This document shows, piece after piece, positions 1 through 9,895 of a DNA stretch of 64,000 nucleotides (position 1 is its first letter; every line of letters starts with the position of its first letter). The notes below the pieces were generated by a model, which did not search any database, was not told the origin of the DNA, and saw only the letters and a program-made list of their open reading frames with translations. A program made the translations under genes and the position numbers. Source of the stretch: Luteibacter sp. OK325 (GTDB taxonomy: Bacteria; Pseudomonadota; Gammaproteobacteria; Xanthomonadales; Rhodanobacteraceae). Location: assembly GCF_003050935.1 (NCBI RefSeq), contig NZ_QAOX01000001.1, forward strand, positions 310,001 to 374,000. The letters are read 5' to 3'.

Positions 1-915
1 CCATTGGCCCGACATCGCACCGGTGACGGCCTTGCCCTCGCCGTCGCCATGCAGTGCCGAGGCGAGCGCGGCCACGTCCGACTGGTCGTCCGTGGTAGTG
101 ACATAGCGACCGCCGCCAGCGGATGCGACGGCGGCCAGCGATGCGTCGTTGCGAGGCGCCATGACGATCGCACCCTGCGCGTCCTTGAGAAATCCACCAT
201 CGTCACCGGGGACGGGACCGCCTCGTGGCGTGCCCAGGCCGAGAACAGACACACGGTCGCCGGCCGCGCGTGCGCGCGCCGCGGCGCCCGCCGCAGCGGC
301 GTCGGCGTGGTCGGTCACCAGCACGATCGAACCACCCCGCGCGTCGGCGTGGCGAATCAGGTCGGCGGCCATGTCGATCGCCTTGCCCGGATCGTCGCCG
401 GCCACGGGCATGGTGTCCGGGGCGAGCGCGGTGAGCAGGTCGTCCACGCTGTGTGCGTCCGTGGTCAGCGGAGCCACGGTGAACGCTTCGCCGGTATAGG
501 CGATCAGGGCGTTCATTCCGTCGCGGTTCGCTGCGTAGAGTTCGCGCACTTTGTAACGTGCGCGACTGAGTCGATCCGGAACGACATCGTGGGCAAGCAT
601 GTGCGGCGACATCGACACGACGACAACCTGGGCGGCGCGCTCGGCGAACAGTTGCTGCGATTGCCGGTCCCACGTGGGTCCGGCCAGAGCAAGTACGGCC
701 AGCGCGGCGGCAGCGACGAAGGCGAGCACGGGCGCGCGCGATGCAGCGGGTTTCCCGTCGAGCAGATGCGGCAGCAGCAGCGGATCCGCCAGACGCGCCA
801 GCACGCGGACTTCCGAGGAACGCCTGCCGACCAGCCATGCAAGCACGGGCACGAGCACGAGCAGCCAGAGCCAGCGCGGCTCGATGAAATGCAGCTGGCC
901 CAGCCATGCGGTCAT
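1..915 (-). CDS. BatB-like VWA-domain membrane protein (3' end outside window)
   Basis: This is the last gene of the MoxR/VWA operon and is cut by the left edge, with 305 codons visible. Its ATG overlaps the TGA of the upstream BatA-like gene in an ATGA junction, which fixes the start. The N-terminus has two hydrophobic segments (about residues 15-30 and 62-80) followed by a von Willebrand A-like domain from about residue 96. In this family the VWA domain is tethered to the inner membrane and often followed by TPR repeats, which would lie outside the window. Oddly, the metal-site signature DxSxS expected at residues 101-105 reads SMSPH, so the first metal-ligand Asp is missing. The VWA fold is clear; metal binding is doubtful. 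Confidence 0.8.
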   Translation of the reverse strand, partial: MTAWLGQLHFIEPRWLWLLVLVPVLAWLVGRRSSEVRVLARLADPLLLPHLLDGKPAASRAPVLAFVAAAALAVLALAGPTWDRQSQQLFAERAAQVVVVSMSPHMLAHDVVPDRLSRARYKVRELYAANRDGMNALIAYTGEAFTVAPLTTDAHSVDDLLTALAPDTMPVAGDDPGKAIDMAADLIRHADARGGSIVLVTDHADAAAAGAAARARAAGDRVSVLGLGTPRGGPVPGDDGGFLKDAQGAIVMAPRNDASLAAVASAGGGRYVTTTDDQSDVAALASALHGDGEGKAVTGAMSGQW

Positions 916-1898
916 GCGACCGACCTCCGCCCGAGGTAACGCGGCAGCGCGGCAATGGCGAACAGGACAAGCGAGGCCAGCAAGGGCCAGCGAAACAGTT
1001 CGTAACGCGGCCTGAGGGCGGCGCCCTGCTGGGGCACCGGCTCGAGTGCATCGATCGCACGATAGGCCTGGGCGAGTTCGTCGCTGTCCGTAGCGCGGAA
1101 AAAGCGGCCGCCGGTCTGGTTGGCGATGTCCGTGAGCATGGACACGTCCAGGTCGGCGGACGGATTCACCACGCGACTACCGAAGAAATCCGGCACACGC
1201 ATCGCCGTTGCGCCGATGCCGATCGTATAGACGCGAACGCCAGCTGCCTTGGCGGCGCGTGCCGCCTCGCGCGGCGCGATGGATCCGGCGTTGTTCACCC
1301 CGTCAGTGAGCAGGACGACGACGCGCGCCTGCTCGGGCATGTCGGCAAGGCGCTTGACCGCCACGGCCAGCGCGTCGCCGATGGCGGTTTCGCGCCCGGG
1401 CAAGCCGACCACAGCGCCATGCAATTGCGCACGCACCGCATCCAGATCGTAAGTCAGAGGTGTAACCAGGTAAGCCTGCGAGCCGAACAGGATCAGACCG
1501 AGTTCGTCACCCGCGCGGCGATCGATGAAGTCGCCAGCGATCGCTTCGACCGCGGCAAAGCGCGTGACGTTGCGGCCGGCGAGTTCCATGTCGTCGAGCG
1601 ACATGCTGCCGGACAGGTCGACGGCGAGCATGGTCGCGCGTCCGCTGCGTTGCTGGGGCTCCGGCGGCCCGAGCCACTGCGGCCTCGCCGCCGCGGTCAC
1701 CAGGCAAAGCCAGGCAAACGCCAGCAGCAGGGTTGCCGCGAACGGCGCGCGCGTCACGGCCGCCGCGACCAGTGACAGCCCCGGCTGCGGCAGGTTCATC
1801 GCCTGCGCGGGCTTCAAGGGGCGCAACGCATGGCGCAGCAGCCACGGCAGCGGAAGAGCGGCAAACAGCCAGGGCCATGCAAAGTCAGGCAACGACAT
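912..1898 (-). CDS. BatA-like VWA-domain membrane protein
   Basis: A 328-residue inner-membrane protein with a VWA domain. An intact MIDAS motif, DLSGSM, begins at residue 94, and the conserved Thr-Asp-Gly (LLTDGVN) follows later. One hydrophobic segment precedes the domain (about residues 52-70) and one closes the protein (about 303-321), so the domain should sit between two anchors. The longer open frame upstream would cover much of the DUF4381 gene; the ATG at 1898 overlaps that gene by 14 bp and begins with a typical MSLPDFAWP N-terminus. BatA/BatB proteins accompany MoxR ATPases and are linked to envelope stress resistance in other bacteria; the substrate here is unknown. Confidence 0.88.
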   Translation of the reverse strand: MSLPDFAWPWLFAALPLPWLLRHALRPLKPAQAMNLPQPGLSLVAAAVTRAPFAATLLLAFAWLCLVTAAARPQWLGPPEPQQRSGRATMLAVDLSGSMSLDDMELAGRNVTRFAAVEAIAGDFIDRRAGDELGLILFGSQAYLVTPLTYDLDAVRAQLHGAVVGLPGRETAIGDALAVAVKRLADMPEQARVVVLLTDGVNNAGSIAPREAARAAKAAGVRVYTIGIGATAMRVPDFFGSRVVNPSADLDVSMLTDIANQTGGRFFRATDSDELAQAYRAIDALEPVPQQGAALRPRYELFRWPLLASLVLFAIAALPRYLGRRSVA

Positions 1899-2367
1899 GC
1901 GACGACCCCCTTCGCCACGCCACGCGTACCCAGGCTTCGACGTCTTGCGCGGTCGGCAGCACGTCGAGGGTCGCCTCGGGACGGTAGATGGCGTCTTCGA
2001 TGGCGGCCAGGCGATGGATGTCCTGCCGGGGTGACAGGGTTGCCAGGGCATCGTGCCAGGCCACGCCCTTCAGCACCACGCTGTGCGGATCGCGCGTGCG
2101 GGCGACGCGACGCAGCAGCTGATTGGCGGCCGTGGCGAACGCCGCGACATTTCCGTCTTCCACATAGCGCGCGGTCGCGTCGCGCAGGTCGCCCAGCGCG
2201 GCGTCGACACGACGATGCCACGCTGCCCGGCGACGAAGGAAAAATACGCCTGCGACGATCGCTGCAACCAGCAGGGCGAGCAGGACCCACCACCCGGGCG
2301 CGAGCGGCCACCACATCGACACCGTCGGCACGTGGATATCACGGAGTTCGGGGCCGGCCTGCGGCAT
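1885..2367 (-). CDS. DUF4381 family membrane protein of the MoxR/VWA operon
   Basis: About 160 residues. A short N-terminal segment contains the PTVSMWWPLAPGWW-type motif usual in DUF4381, then one membrane segment (about residues 26-44), then a basic, helical cytoplasmic region. The ATG at 2367 shares its A with the TGA of the DUF58 gene; a TTG one codon earlier is possible but unnecessary. DUF4381 genes sit almost always between DUF58 and batA-like genes, and the protein is thought to belong to the same membrane assembly. No enzymatic motif is visible. Confidence 0.8.
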   Translation of the reverse strand: MPQAGPELRDIHVPTVSMWWPLAPGWWVLLALLVAAIVAGVFFLRRRAAWHRRVDAALGDLRDATARYVEDGNVAAFATAANQLLRRVARTRDPHSVVLKGVAWHDALATLSPRQDIHRLAAIEDAIYRPEATLDVLPTAQDVEAWVRVAWRRGSSHVVA

Positions 2368-3287
2368 CAACGTGCCCTCCCCGTGCCAAGCAGCGCGACC
2401 ACGGCATCGAGCGGGTCGGCGCTGGTATCGACCGTGCGCTGTCGCAGGTTGAGTCCGGTGGCGAGTGCGGACAGCCTGCGCACGCCCTCACCGAGCGTGC
2501 GAGCGAAGTCCACCCGCTGGCGCTCGCCCTGGAGGACGACATCGTAGTGCATGCCACCATGGGCAAACGGGTAGCGGCCTGCCGGCGGCTGGGCGAGTTC
2601 GAGCGGGTCCGCGACATTGAGGATGGACACTTCCGCCTTGCCGACCAGACCGAGCATGCGTCCGTGTGCGGCAGCGTCGACGGCGAAGCCGTCGCTGACC
2701 AGAAGCACGCGGGAGGCACCATGCATCAGGCGGCCAGCGCGCTGCAGTGCCGACGAAAGTGTCTCGTCCGCGCCCGGTGGCAGGGCATCCCAGGCGGCGA
2801 TCGCGCCGGCCACGGCGAGCGCTCCGCGTGTTCCGGCCTGGGGACGAAGGAGCTGACGCTGGCCGCCGAACACGAGCACGCCGACGCGGTCGCCGCCACG
2901 CACCGCGTACCAAGCGGCCATCGCCGCAGCATGCGCCGCCTGGACCGATTTGAAGCGCGTGCGTGTACCGAAGCGCATGCTCGCGTTGCTGTCCAGGAGG
3001 ATCAGGAGACGGCCTTCACGCTCTTCCTCGAAGAGTTTGGTATGTGCGACGCCACTGCGTGCTGTCAGTCGCCAGTCCATGCGGCGCACATCGTCGCCGG
3101 CCTGGTAGACGCGGGATTCGGCGTAGTCCATGCCGCGTCCGTGCAGCCGTCCCGGCCGCTGGCCACTGCGTGGTACGCGCGAGACCACGGGCGGCGTGGG
3201 TGCACGCGCCACGCGCGCGCGCAGCGCGATCAGTTCGGGCAACGACACGTGGACGCGCCCATCCGGGATGGGGACGACGGCGCTCAC
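2367..3287 (-). CDS. DUF58 domain protein (VWA-like), MoxR partner
   Basis: A 306-residue soluble protein. Residues 49-80 hold the DUF58 signature (GRGMDYAESRVYQAGDD, then RRMDWRLTAR). It is followed by a VWA-like core with a MIDAS-like DSNAS at residues 98-102. The ATG overlaps the MoxR stop (ATGA), so the two are translationally coupled. In this operon type the DUF58 protein is believed to be a partner or substrate of the MoxR ATPase. There are no membrane segments, unlike many DUF58 proteins that carry two N-terminal helices; this shorter form is common when DUF4381 is present. Confidence 0.87.
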   Translation of the reverse strand: MSAVVPIPDGRVHVSLPELIALRARVARAPTPPVVSRVPRSGQRPGRLHGRGMDYAESRVYQAGDDVRRMDWRLTARSGVAHTKLFEEEREGRLLILLDSNASMRFGTRTRFKSVQAAHAAAMAAWYAVRGGDRVGVLVFGGQRQLLRPQAGTRGALAVAGAIAAWDALPPGADETLSSALQRAGRLMHGASRVLLVSDGFAVDAAAHGRMLGLVGKAEVSILNVADPLELAQPPAGRYPFAHGGMHYDVVLQGERQRVDFARTLGEGVRRLSALATGLNLRQRTVDTSADPLDAVVALLGTGRAR

Positions 3288-4276
3288 GGCAGCGGGACGA
3301 GATCCAGCAGGCGAGCGATCACCGAATCGATGCGCACGCCTTCGGCCTCGGCCTCATAGCTGGGTAACACGCGGTGACGAAGCACCTCGTGAGCGATCAC
3401 GTGGATGTCTTCCGGTATGACGTAGTCGCGCCCGGCAAGCCAGGCATGCGCACGAGCGCAGCGGTCGAGTGCGATCGTTGCGCGCGGACTGGCGCCCCAG
3501 GCGATCCAGCGCGCAAGCTCCGGCCCGTATTTCGCCGCATTGCGTGTCGCGACGACCAGTTGCGTGATGTAGAGCTCCAGCGGTGCGGCCATGTGCACGG
3601 AAAGCACCGCGTCACGCGCGGCGAAGACATCGGCTGGTCGTAGCACGTGTGCCGGTGGTGACACCGGATGCATGGCTTCGCGAGCCTGCTCGCGCGCGAG
3701 GCGGAGGATCGCCAGTTCGGCGTCGGCGTCCGGATAGCCGATGGTGACATGCATGAGGAAGCGATCGAGCTGCGCCTCAGGCAGGGCGAACGTACCTTCC
3801 TGCTCGATGGGGTTCTGCGTGGCCATGACCATGAACAGATCGGGCAACGGCCAGGTGCGGCGCCCGATGGTTATCTGCCGCTCGGCCATGGCCTCGAGCA
3901 GCGCCGACTGCACCTTGGCCGGCGCGCGGTTGATTTCGTCGGCCAGGACGATGTTGTGGAACAGCGGCCCCCGCTCGAACTCGAAGGTGCCGGTCTGCGG
4001 GCGGAAGATATCCGTGCCGGTGAGGTCGGCCGGGAGCAGGTCGGGAGTGAACTGGATCCGGTGGAAATCCGCCTCCACGCGGGTCGCCAGGGCCTTGATC
4101 GCCGTGGTCTTGGCCAGGCCGGGCGCGCCTTCGACAAGCAGGTGGCCGTCGGCGAGCAGGGCGATCAGCAGGCATTCGACCAGGTGCGGCTGACCGATGA
4201 TGCCGCGGGACAGTTCCCCACGCAGGCGGACGAACGCTTCCTGGAGGGGCGTCGTGGCAATCGGCAGCTCGGACAT
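3284..4276 (-). CDS. MoxR family AAA+ ATPase
   Basis: A 330-residue AAA+ protein of the MoxR class, usually acting as a chaperone that matures or remodels VWA-domain partners. The Walker A variant GAPGLAKTT (residues 50-58) and Walker B NIVLADE (108-114) are both present, followed by the MoxR signature INRAPAKVQSALLEAM and the sensor region ATQNPIEQEGTF. The C-terminal lid domain is complete. It is the first gene of a five-gene minus-strand operon in which every junction overlaps, so the products are probably made together. The upstream gap (4277-4363) must carry the promoter, but I see no convincing -35/-10 pair. Confidence 0.93.
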   Translation of the reverse strand: MSELPIATTPLQEAFVRLRGELSRGIIGQPHLVECLLIALLADGHLLVEGAPGLAKTTAIKALATRVEADFHRIQFTPDLLPADLTGTDIFRPQTGTFEFERGPLFHNIVLADEINRAPAKVQSALLEAMAERQITIGRRTWPLPDLFMVMATQNPIEQEGTFALPEAQLDRFLMHVTIGYPDADAELAILRLAREQAREAMHPVSPPAHVLRPADVFAARDAVLSVHMAAPLELYITQLVVATRNAAKYGPELARWIAWGASPRATIALDRCARAHAWLAGRDYVIPEDIHVIAHEVLRHRVLPSYEAEAEGVRIDSVIARLLDLVPLP

Positions 4277-4363
4277 CGGGGGCTCTCGTGCGGGTAGAGG
4301 GTCGATGAGACCACAGCGGACCGCAGAAGTTTAGGGCCGGGAGTCATCCCTGGCCTTGGGCGC

Positions 4364-4395
4364 AAAAAAAAGGGCGGCCCGGAGGCCGCCCTTTT
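4364..4395 (-). terminator. Rho-independent terminator of the pil operon
   Basis: A 12-bp perfect stem (4368-4379 with 4384-4395; GGGCGGCC core, 4-nt loop) is followed on the minus strand by a run of eight U. It lies 18 bp past the pilQ stop codon. Confidence 0.9.
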
Positions 4396-4413
4396 CATTC
4401 ACTACGATCGCGA

Positions 4414-6660
4414 TTAACGCAGGGAATCGGAGAGGATTCGCGGCGTTACGAAGATCAGCAGCTCAGCCTTGTTGTTCGTGCGGTTCGTGCGGCGGAACAG
4501 CACGCCCAGACCCGGGATATCGCCCAGACCCGGCACCTTGTCCGTCGTATTGGACTTGGTGATCTCGTAGATACCGCCCAGGACCACCGTCTGACCGTTG
4601 TCGACCAGCACCGAGGTGTTGATCTCGCGGGTATCGATCGAGGGCACGAAGCCACCGCCCGGCGAGGGCGTCTGGCTGGCCAGCGCGTCCTTCTTGACGT
4701 TGATCTTCAGGTATACGCGGCTGTCGGCCGTGATCGTCGGGGTGACGCGCAGTTCGAGCACGGCGTCCTTGAACTGGACCGTCGCGTTCGTTGCACCACC
4801 GCCCGAGCTGGAGGCCTGGTAGGTCACGTAACCGATCTGGGTACCCTGCTTGATCACCGCTTCCTGCTGGTTGGCGGTGATGACGCGGGGGCTGGAGATC
4901 ACTTCGCTGCGGCCTTCGGTCTGCGCGGCGGACAGCTCGAGGTCAACCATGTAGTTGGCACCGAGGATAGCCAGGCCGATGCTGCCCGCAGGATTTGCGA
5001 CCGGCAGGTTGACGTTGTAGCCACCCGGATAGGTGATGAGATTGGATGTATCCGTGCCAACGTTGAGGTTGTGTACGTTGGTGGCAAGGCCGGCGGCACC
5101 GGTGCCGCCGCCGCCCGCCGTGCTCGTGCCACTGCTCAGATCAGGCGTCGTGCTGATGACCTGACCGCTCGGGTTCGTGCGGAACGCCTGGGCACCCCAA
5201 CGCACACCCAGCTGGCGGGTGAACTGGTCGGTCGCCACCACGATGCGCGATTCGATCAGCACCTGCTGCACCGGACGGTCCAGCGTGCCGATGAGCTCAC
5301 GCAGGTCGCGGATCTTGTCCGGCGTGTCGTTGATCAGCAGCGTGTTGGTGCGGTCGTCGAACGAGACGCTGCCGCGGTTGGAAAGGAAGCCGCGCGCCGT
5401 CTGGCCTGCACCGCCGCCGCCCGACGCCTGCATGCTGCCCGAGGTCAGCAGCTTGGCGATGTCTTCTGCCTTGCCGTAGCTGATCGGGATGTAATCGGAG
5501 ACCAGTTCGGCGGTGTCCTGGGCCTTCTGGCGCGCATCGGCCAGGTTCTGTTCGTAGGTGGCCAACTCGCCCTGGGGTGCAATCCAGATCACGTTGCCGC
5601 TGCGACGCTTATCGAGGCCCTTCGCACGCAGGATCACATCGAGTGCCTGGTCCCACGGGGTGTTGACCAGACGCAGGGTGACGCTGCCGCCCACGGTATC
5701 GGAGGCGACCAGGTTGAGCTTCGCTTCATCGGCGATCAGCTGGAGAGCCGAACGCACCGGGATATCCTGGAAGTTGAAGGTCAATCGCGAACCCGAATAG
5801 GTCGGCTCCTGACCCTTGGCGGCCTTTCCGGTCGGCGCGACAACCTTCTTCGCCGCCACTTCGATCACGTACTCGGTACCGCTCTGGTAGGCCGACGTCT
5901 CGATCTCACCCTTGGTGCGGATGTCGAGGCGGGCGCCGCCCGCGGAGGCCTTCGATTCGATCGACTGCACCGGCGTGGCGAAGTCGAGCACGTCGAGTCG
6001 CTGGGCCAGCTTCGCAGGCAGGCTGGAACCGGCCAGGCTGACGATGACGTGGTCGCCTTCACGATGCATCTCGGGCGTGGAAGCCGAGCTGCCCAGGGTT
6101 ACCAGGACGCGACCTTCGCCATTCGGCCCACGGCGGAAGTCGATGTTCGACACCGGCGTACCGGCACTCGAGGGCAGCGCCTTGGTCGGGTCGGACACGG
6201 TGGCCGTGGTCGTCGTCGCACCGGTCGGGCCGTTGTTCACGGTGACGATGAGGTTCTTGCCCTCGACACGCGTGCGGTAGGCCGATTCGCGGAACAGCTC
6301 GATGGTGACGCGGGTGCGCCCACCGGCGGCTACCACCGAAACACCGGCCGTGGAGCCTTTGCCGATGTCGATGTGCCGGCTGCTGAACCCGTTGGTCGTG
6401 TCAGCCAGGTCGATCGCGATACGAGGCGGATTGTTGGTCGTGAAGACCTTCGGGTCCGGCGCGGTTTCGGAGAACGCGAGGGTCAGTTCGATGCGCCCCC
6501 CGGGCTGTGCGTCGTAGCTGACATTCTGCAGGGCGTTTGCTGCCGATGCGCTGCCTGCGAACACGCCGGTGAAAGCGAGCGTGGCGCCGAGCACCCAGCG
6601 GCGCGCGCGATGGCGCGCGCTACCCGGCAGATGATGGAAGTTGGTCGTCATGTGCGTCAT
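4414..6660 (-). CDS. pilQ: Type IV pilus secretin PilQ
   Basis: The outer-membrane secretin through which the type IV pilus passes, also used for DNA uptake in competent species. It is about 748 residues from the ATG at 6660, ten bases after the pilP stop; an ATG at 6651 is an equally possible start. A signal peptide ends near ASA (residues 38-40). Two AMIN domains (about 45-130 and 165-250) bind peptidoglycan. They are followed by a secretin short N-terminal domain (FQDIPVRSALQLIADEA), an N1/KH-like domain and the secretin pore, which ends with VPGLGDIPGLGVLFR. The open frame extends further upstream, but that part overlaps pilP and looks non-coding. Last gene of pilMNOPQ. Confidence 0.95.
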   Translation of the reverse strand: MTHMTTNFHHLPGSARHRARRWVLGATLAFTGVFAGSASAANALQNVSYDAQPGGRIELTLAFSETAPDPKVFTTNNPPRIAIDLADTTNGFSSRHIDIGKGSTAGVSVVAAGGRTRVTIELFRESAYRTRVEGKNLIVTVNNGPTGATTTTATVSDPTKALPSSAGTPVSNIDFRRGPNGEGRVLVTLGSSASTPEMHREGDHVIVSLAGSSLPAKLAQRLDVLDFATPVQSIESKASAGGARLDIRTKGEIETSAYQSGTEYVIEVAAKKVVAPTGKAAKGQEPTYSGSRLTFNFQDIPVRSALQLIADEAKLNLVASDTVGGSVTLRLVNTPWDQALDVILRAKGLDKRRSGNVIWIAPQGELATYEQNLADARQKAQDTAELVSDYIPISYGKAEDIAKLLTSGSMQASGGGGAGQTARGFLSNRGSVSFDDRTNTLLINDTPDKIRDLRELIGTLDRPVQQVLIESRIVVATDQFTRQLGVRWGAQAFRTNPSGQVISTTPDLSSGTSTAGGGGTGAAGLATNVHNLNVGTDTSNLITYPGGYNVNLPVANPAGSIGLAILGANYMVDLELSAAQTEGRSEVISSPRVITANQQEAVIKQGTQIGYVTYQASSSGGGATNATVQFKDAVLELRVTPTITADSRVYLKINVKKDALASQTPSPGGGFVPSIDTREINTSVLVDNGQTVVLGGIYEITKSNTTDKVPGLGDIPGLGVLFRRTNRTNNKAELLIFVTPRILSDSLR

Positions 6661-6670
6661 CCCCGAGTTC

Positions 6671-7198
6671 TTATTTTTCGCCGACCGCGATGCTTGCCGG
6701 ACGCTCCATCCACCCGCCCTGGCCATTTGGCACCAGTTCGACCAGATCGATCCGATCCTCCCCGACGGCCGTAACGCGACCGTAGGCCTGCCCCATGTAT
6801 TCATTGCGGTGGATGCGATGGATCACCCCACCCGGATCTTTTACGAGTGCTTCGAGACTGGAACCAGCACCAACCGTGCCAACCATCTTCAGGGTGTCGA
6901 GCGAGAACATCTCGAGCGGCTCCTTGGGACGGTTTTCATCCGGCCGCGGACCTGACGATACATTCGTGTCCATTTCAGCCGTGCTGGGGCTGAAGGGATC
7001 GCGAGCACCCTGGTCCTGGTAGGCAAACGTCTCGAACGTGCGAATGACCGGGAGGACCGGAATCGGCTCTCCCTTCTTGTGCTTCTCGGCGTCGACCCAC
7101 TCACGCAGGTCCGACGTACCCTTCGTGCAACCGACCAGTGCCAACGCGACGAACAGGACGGAAGCGACGGGCCGCAGCTTGGTGTATGTGGCGTTCAT
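6671..7198 (-). CDS. pilP: Type IV pilus assembly lipoprotein PilP
   Basis: A 175-residue inner-membrane lipoprotein that links the PilN/PilO heterodimer to the PilQ secretin. The lipobox LALVGC places the acylated Cys at residue 24. It is followed by a proline-rich linker with the conserved RDPFSP and the compact PilP beta domain (MVGTVG ... VIHRIHRNEYMG). The ATG shares one base with the pilO stop (TGATG). Length and domain layout are normal for the family. Confidence 0.94.
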   Translation of the reverse strand: MNATYTKLRPVASVLFVALALVGCTKGTSDLREWVDAEKHKKGEPIPVLPVIRTFETFAYQDQGARDPFSPSTAEMDTNVSSGPRPDENRPKEPLEMFSLDTLKMVGTVGAGSSLEALVKDPGGVIHRIHRNEYMGQAYGRVTAVGEDRIDLVELVPNGQGGWMERPASIAVGEK

Positions 7199-7845
7199 CA
7201 CTTGGCCCCCTTGGCCGGCTTGGCCGGGGTCGCGGTCTCGTCGTCTTCCAGGTAGCGATAGGTCTTCACCGTGCCCTGGAGCACGAGCTGGCCGGAGCCG
7301 GTGCCGTTCTTGTCGGCGACCTTGGGCTTCAGCGACACATCGTGCAGCGTCAGGATGACAACGCGCGGCAACGACGCCACGCCGCTGATGAACGTACCGA
7401 ACTGGTGATAGGTACCGACCATGCGCAGCGTGATCGGTTTCTCCGCGTAAAAGTCCTTCGGCGTTTCCGGACCCGGCTGGAACAGCTCGGTCTCGATACC
7501 CGCAGCGAGCGCCGTCTGCGAGATATCGATGAGCAGCTCGGGCATTTCCGTCCTGCTGGGCAGCTGACGCAGCAGCGTGCGCAGCATGTCCTGCATTTCG
7601 GTTAGCTGTTGCTCGAGGGCTTCCAGGTTGGCGGACTTGGCCTGTTTCTGGGAGAACTCGACCTTGAGCGAGTCCTCTTTGGTCTCCGCCGAAGCGAGGT
7701 CGTCCTGTTGCGAGCTGATTTCGAAGTACCAGCCAGCCAGCACGACCACCGCGAACAGCAGGACGGTGAAGAACAGCTTGATCGCCTTCGGCCAGCCGCC
7801 GACGTTATGGCGATCGAGGTTGCGCAGATCGTCAAAGAACTTCAT
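7198..7845 (-). CDS. pilO: Type IV pilus alignment protein PilO
   Basis: A 215-residue bitopic inner-membrane protein. A short cytoplasmic N-terminus (MKFFDDLRNLDRHNVG) is followed by one membrane helix (about 22-41), a coiled coil (about 44-85) and a ferredoxin-like periplasmic domain. It pairs with PilN and contacts PilP. Its start overlaps pilN (ATGA), so translation is coupled. The Asp-Leu-Asn/Arg-Leu-Asp pattern at the N-terminus and the LPSRTEMPELL motif are typical of PilO. Confidence 0.94.
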   Translation of the reverse strand: MKFFDDLRNLDRHNVGGWPKAIKLFFTVLLFAVVVLAGWYFEISSQQDDLASAETKEDSLKVEFSQKQAKSANLEALEQQLTEMQDMLRTLLRQLPSRTEMPELLIDISQTALAAGIETELFQPGPETPKDFYAEKPITLRMVGTYHQFGTFISGVASLPRVVILTLHDVSLKPKVADKNGTGSGQLVLQGTVKTYRYLEDDETATPAKPAKGAK

Positions 7846-8599
7846 GGCTTGGCTCCTGCCGTGGTGGCGGAAGCCGGGCGCGGTGCAGCGGCCGGAGTGG
7901 CAGCCGGAGCCGCAGCGGCGGTCGTCGTACCGGTAGCGGGCTTGCCGACCACGGCTTTCGCCGTATCGGCCAGCGGGGCCGGAACGGCAGCCGCGGCGGG
8001 CGCCGAGGCCGGAGCAGCCGTACTGGAGGACCCAGCGGGCGCGCCGTCCGGCGTATCGCCCGGATCGTTCAGGCGGACGTCGAGGCCGAACACATAGGGC
8101 ATGCGCGAGGCGTCATGCGTGTTTTCGGTCTTGCGCAGGTCGGCATGGCCCATCCAGGGCGACGCTTCGATGTTGCGCATGTACTCGGCCACGCTGGAGT
8201 TGGACTGCGACACGCCGTCGAGCGACATGGAATCGCCCGACTGCTTCATTCCCGCCAGGCGTGCGCTCGAGGGGATGGTCTTCACCAGTTCGTCGAACAG
8301 ATGGACCATCTGCGAACGGTTCGCCTGCAACTGCTCGATGATCTGCTTGCGCTGGAGCAAGCCCGCGCGAACCTTTTCGAGATCCTTGATCTTGGCGATG
8401 CGGTCGTCGAGCTGCTTGATCTCGCCCTGCAGGTACGTATTGCGTTCGGTCTGGTTGTCGATACGCGCGTCCATCCAGAAAGACCAGGCGATCAGCACCA
8501 CGAGAGCGGCGCCAAAAGCCATGCCGAGCTGGATGTAGAACTCGCGTTCGCGCAGCTTGCGCCGCTCGGCGCGCCAGGGAAGCAGGTTGATATGTGCCA

Positions 8600-8600
<1 letters not shown>
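7842..8600 (-). CDS. pilN: Type IV pilus alignment protein PilN
   Basis: Begins MAHINLLPWR; the INLLPWR motif (residues 4-10) is the segment that docks into cytoplasmic PilM. One membrane helix (about 26-43) is followed by a coiled coil and a periplasmic domain. The ATG at 8600 shares a base with the pilM stop, which rules out the longer upstream frame. At 252 residues it is longer than the usual 180-200 because of an Ala/Pro/Thr-rich tail from about residue 195 onward. That tail looks disordered and is probably lineage-specific. Confidence 0.93.

Positions 8601-9895
<1,295 letters not shown>

Noticed and set aside
4..939. Plus-strand open frame at the left edge
   Set aside because: It is antisense to the BatB-like gene, which has a proper start overlap, membrane segments and a VWA fold.
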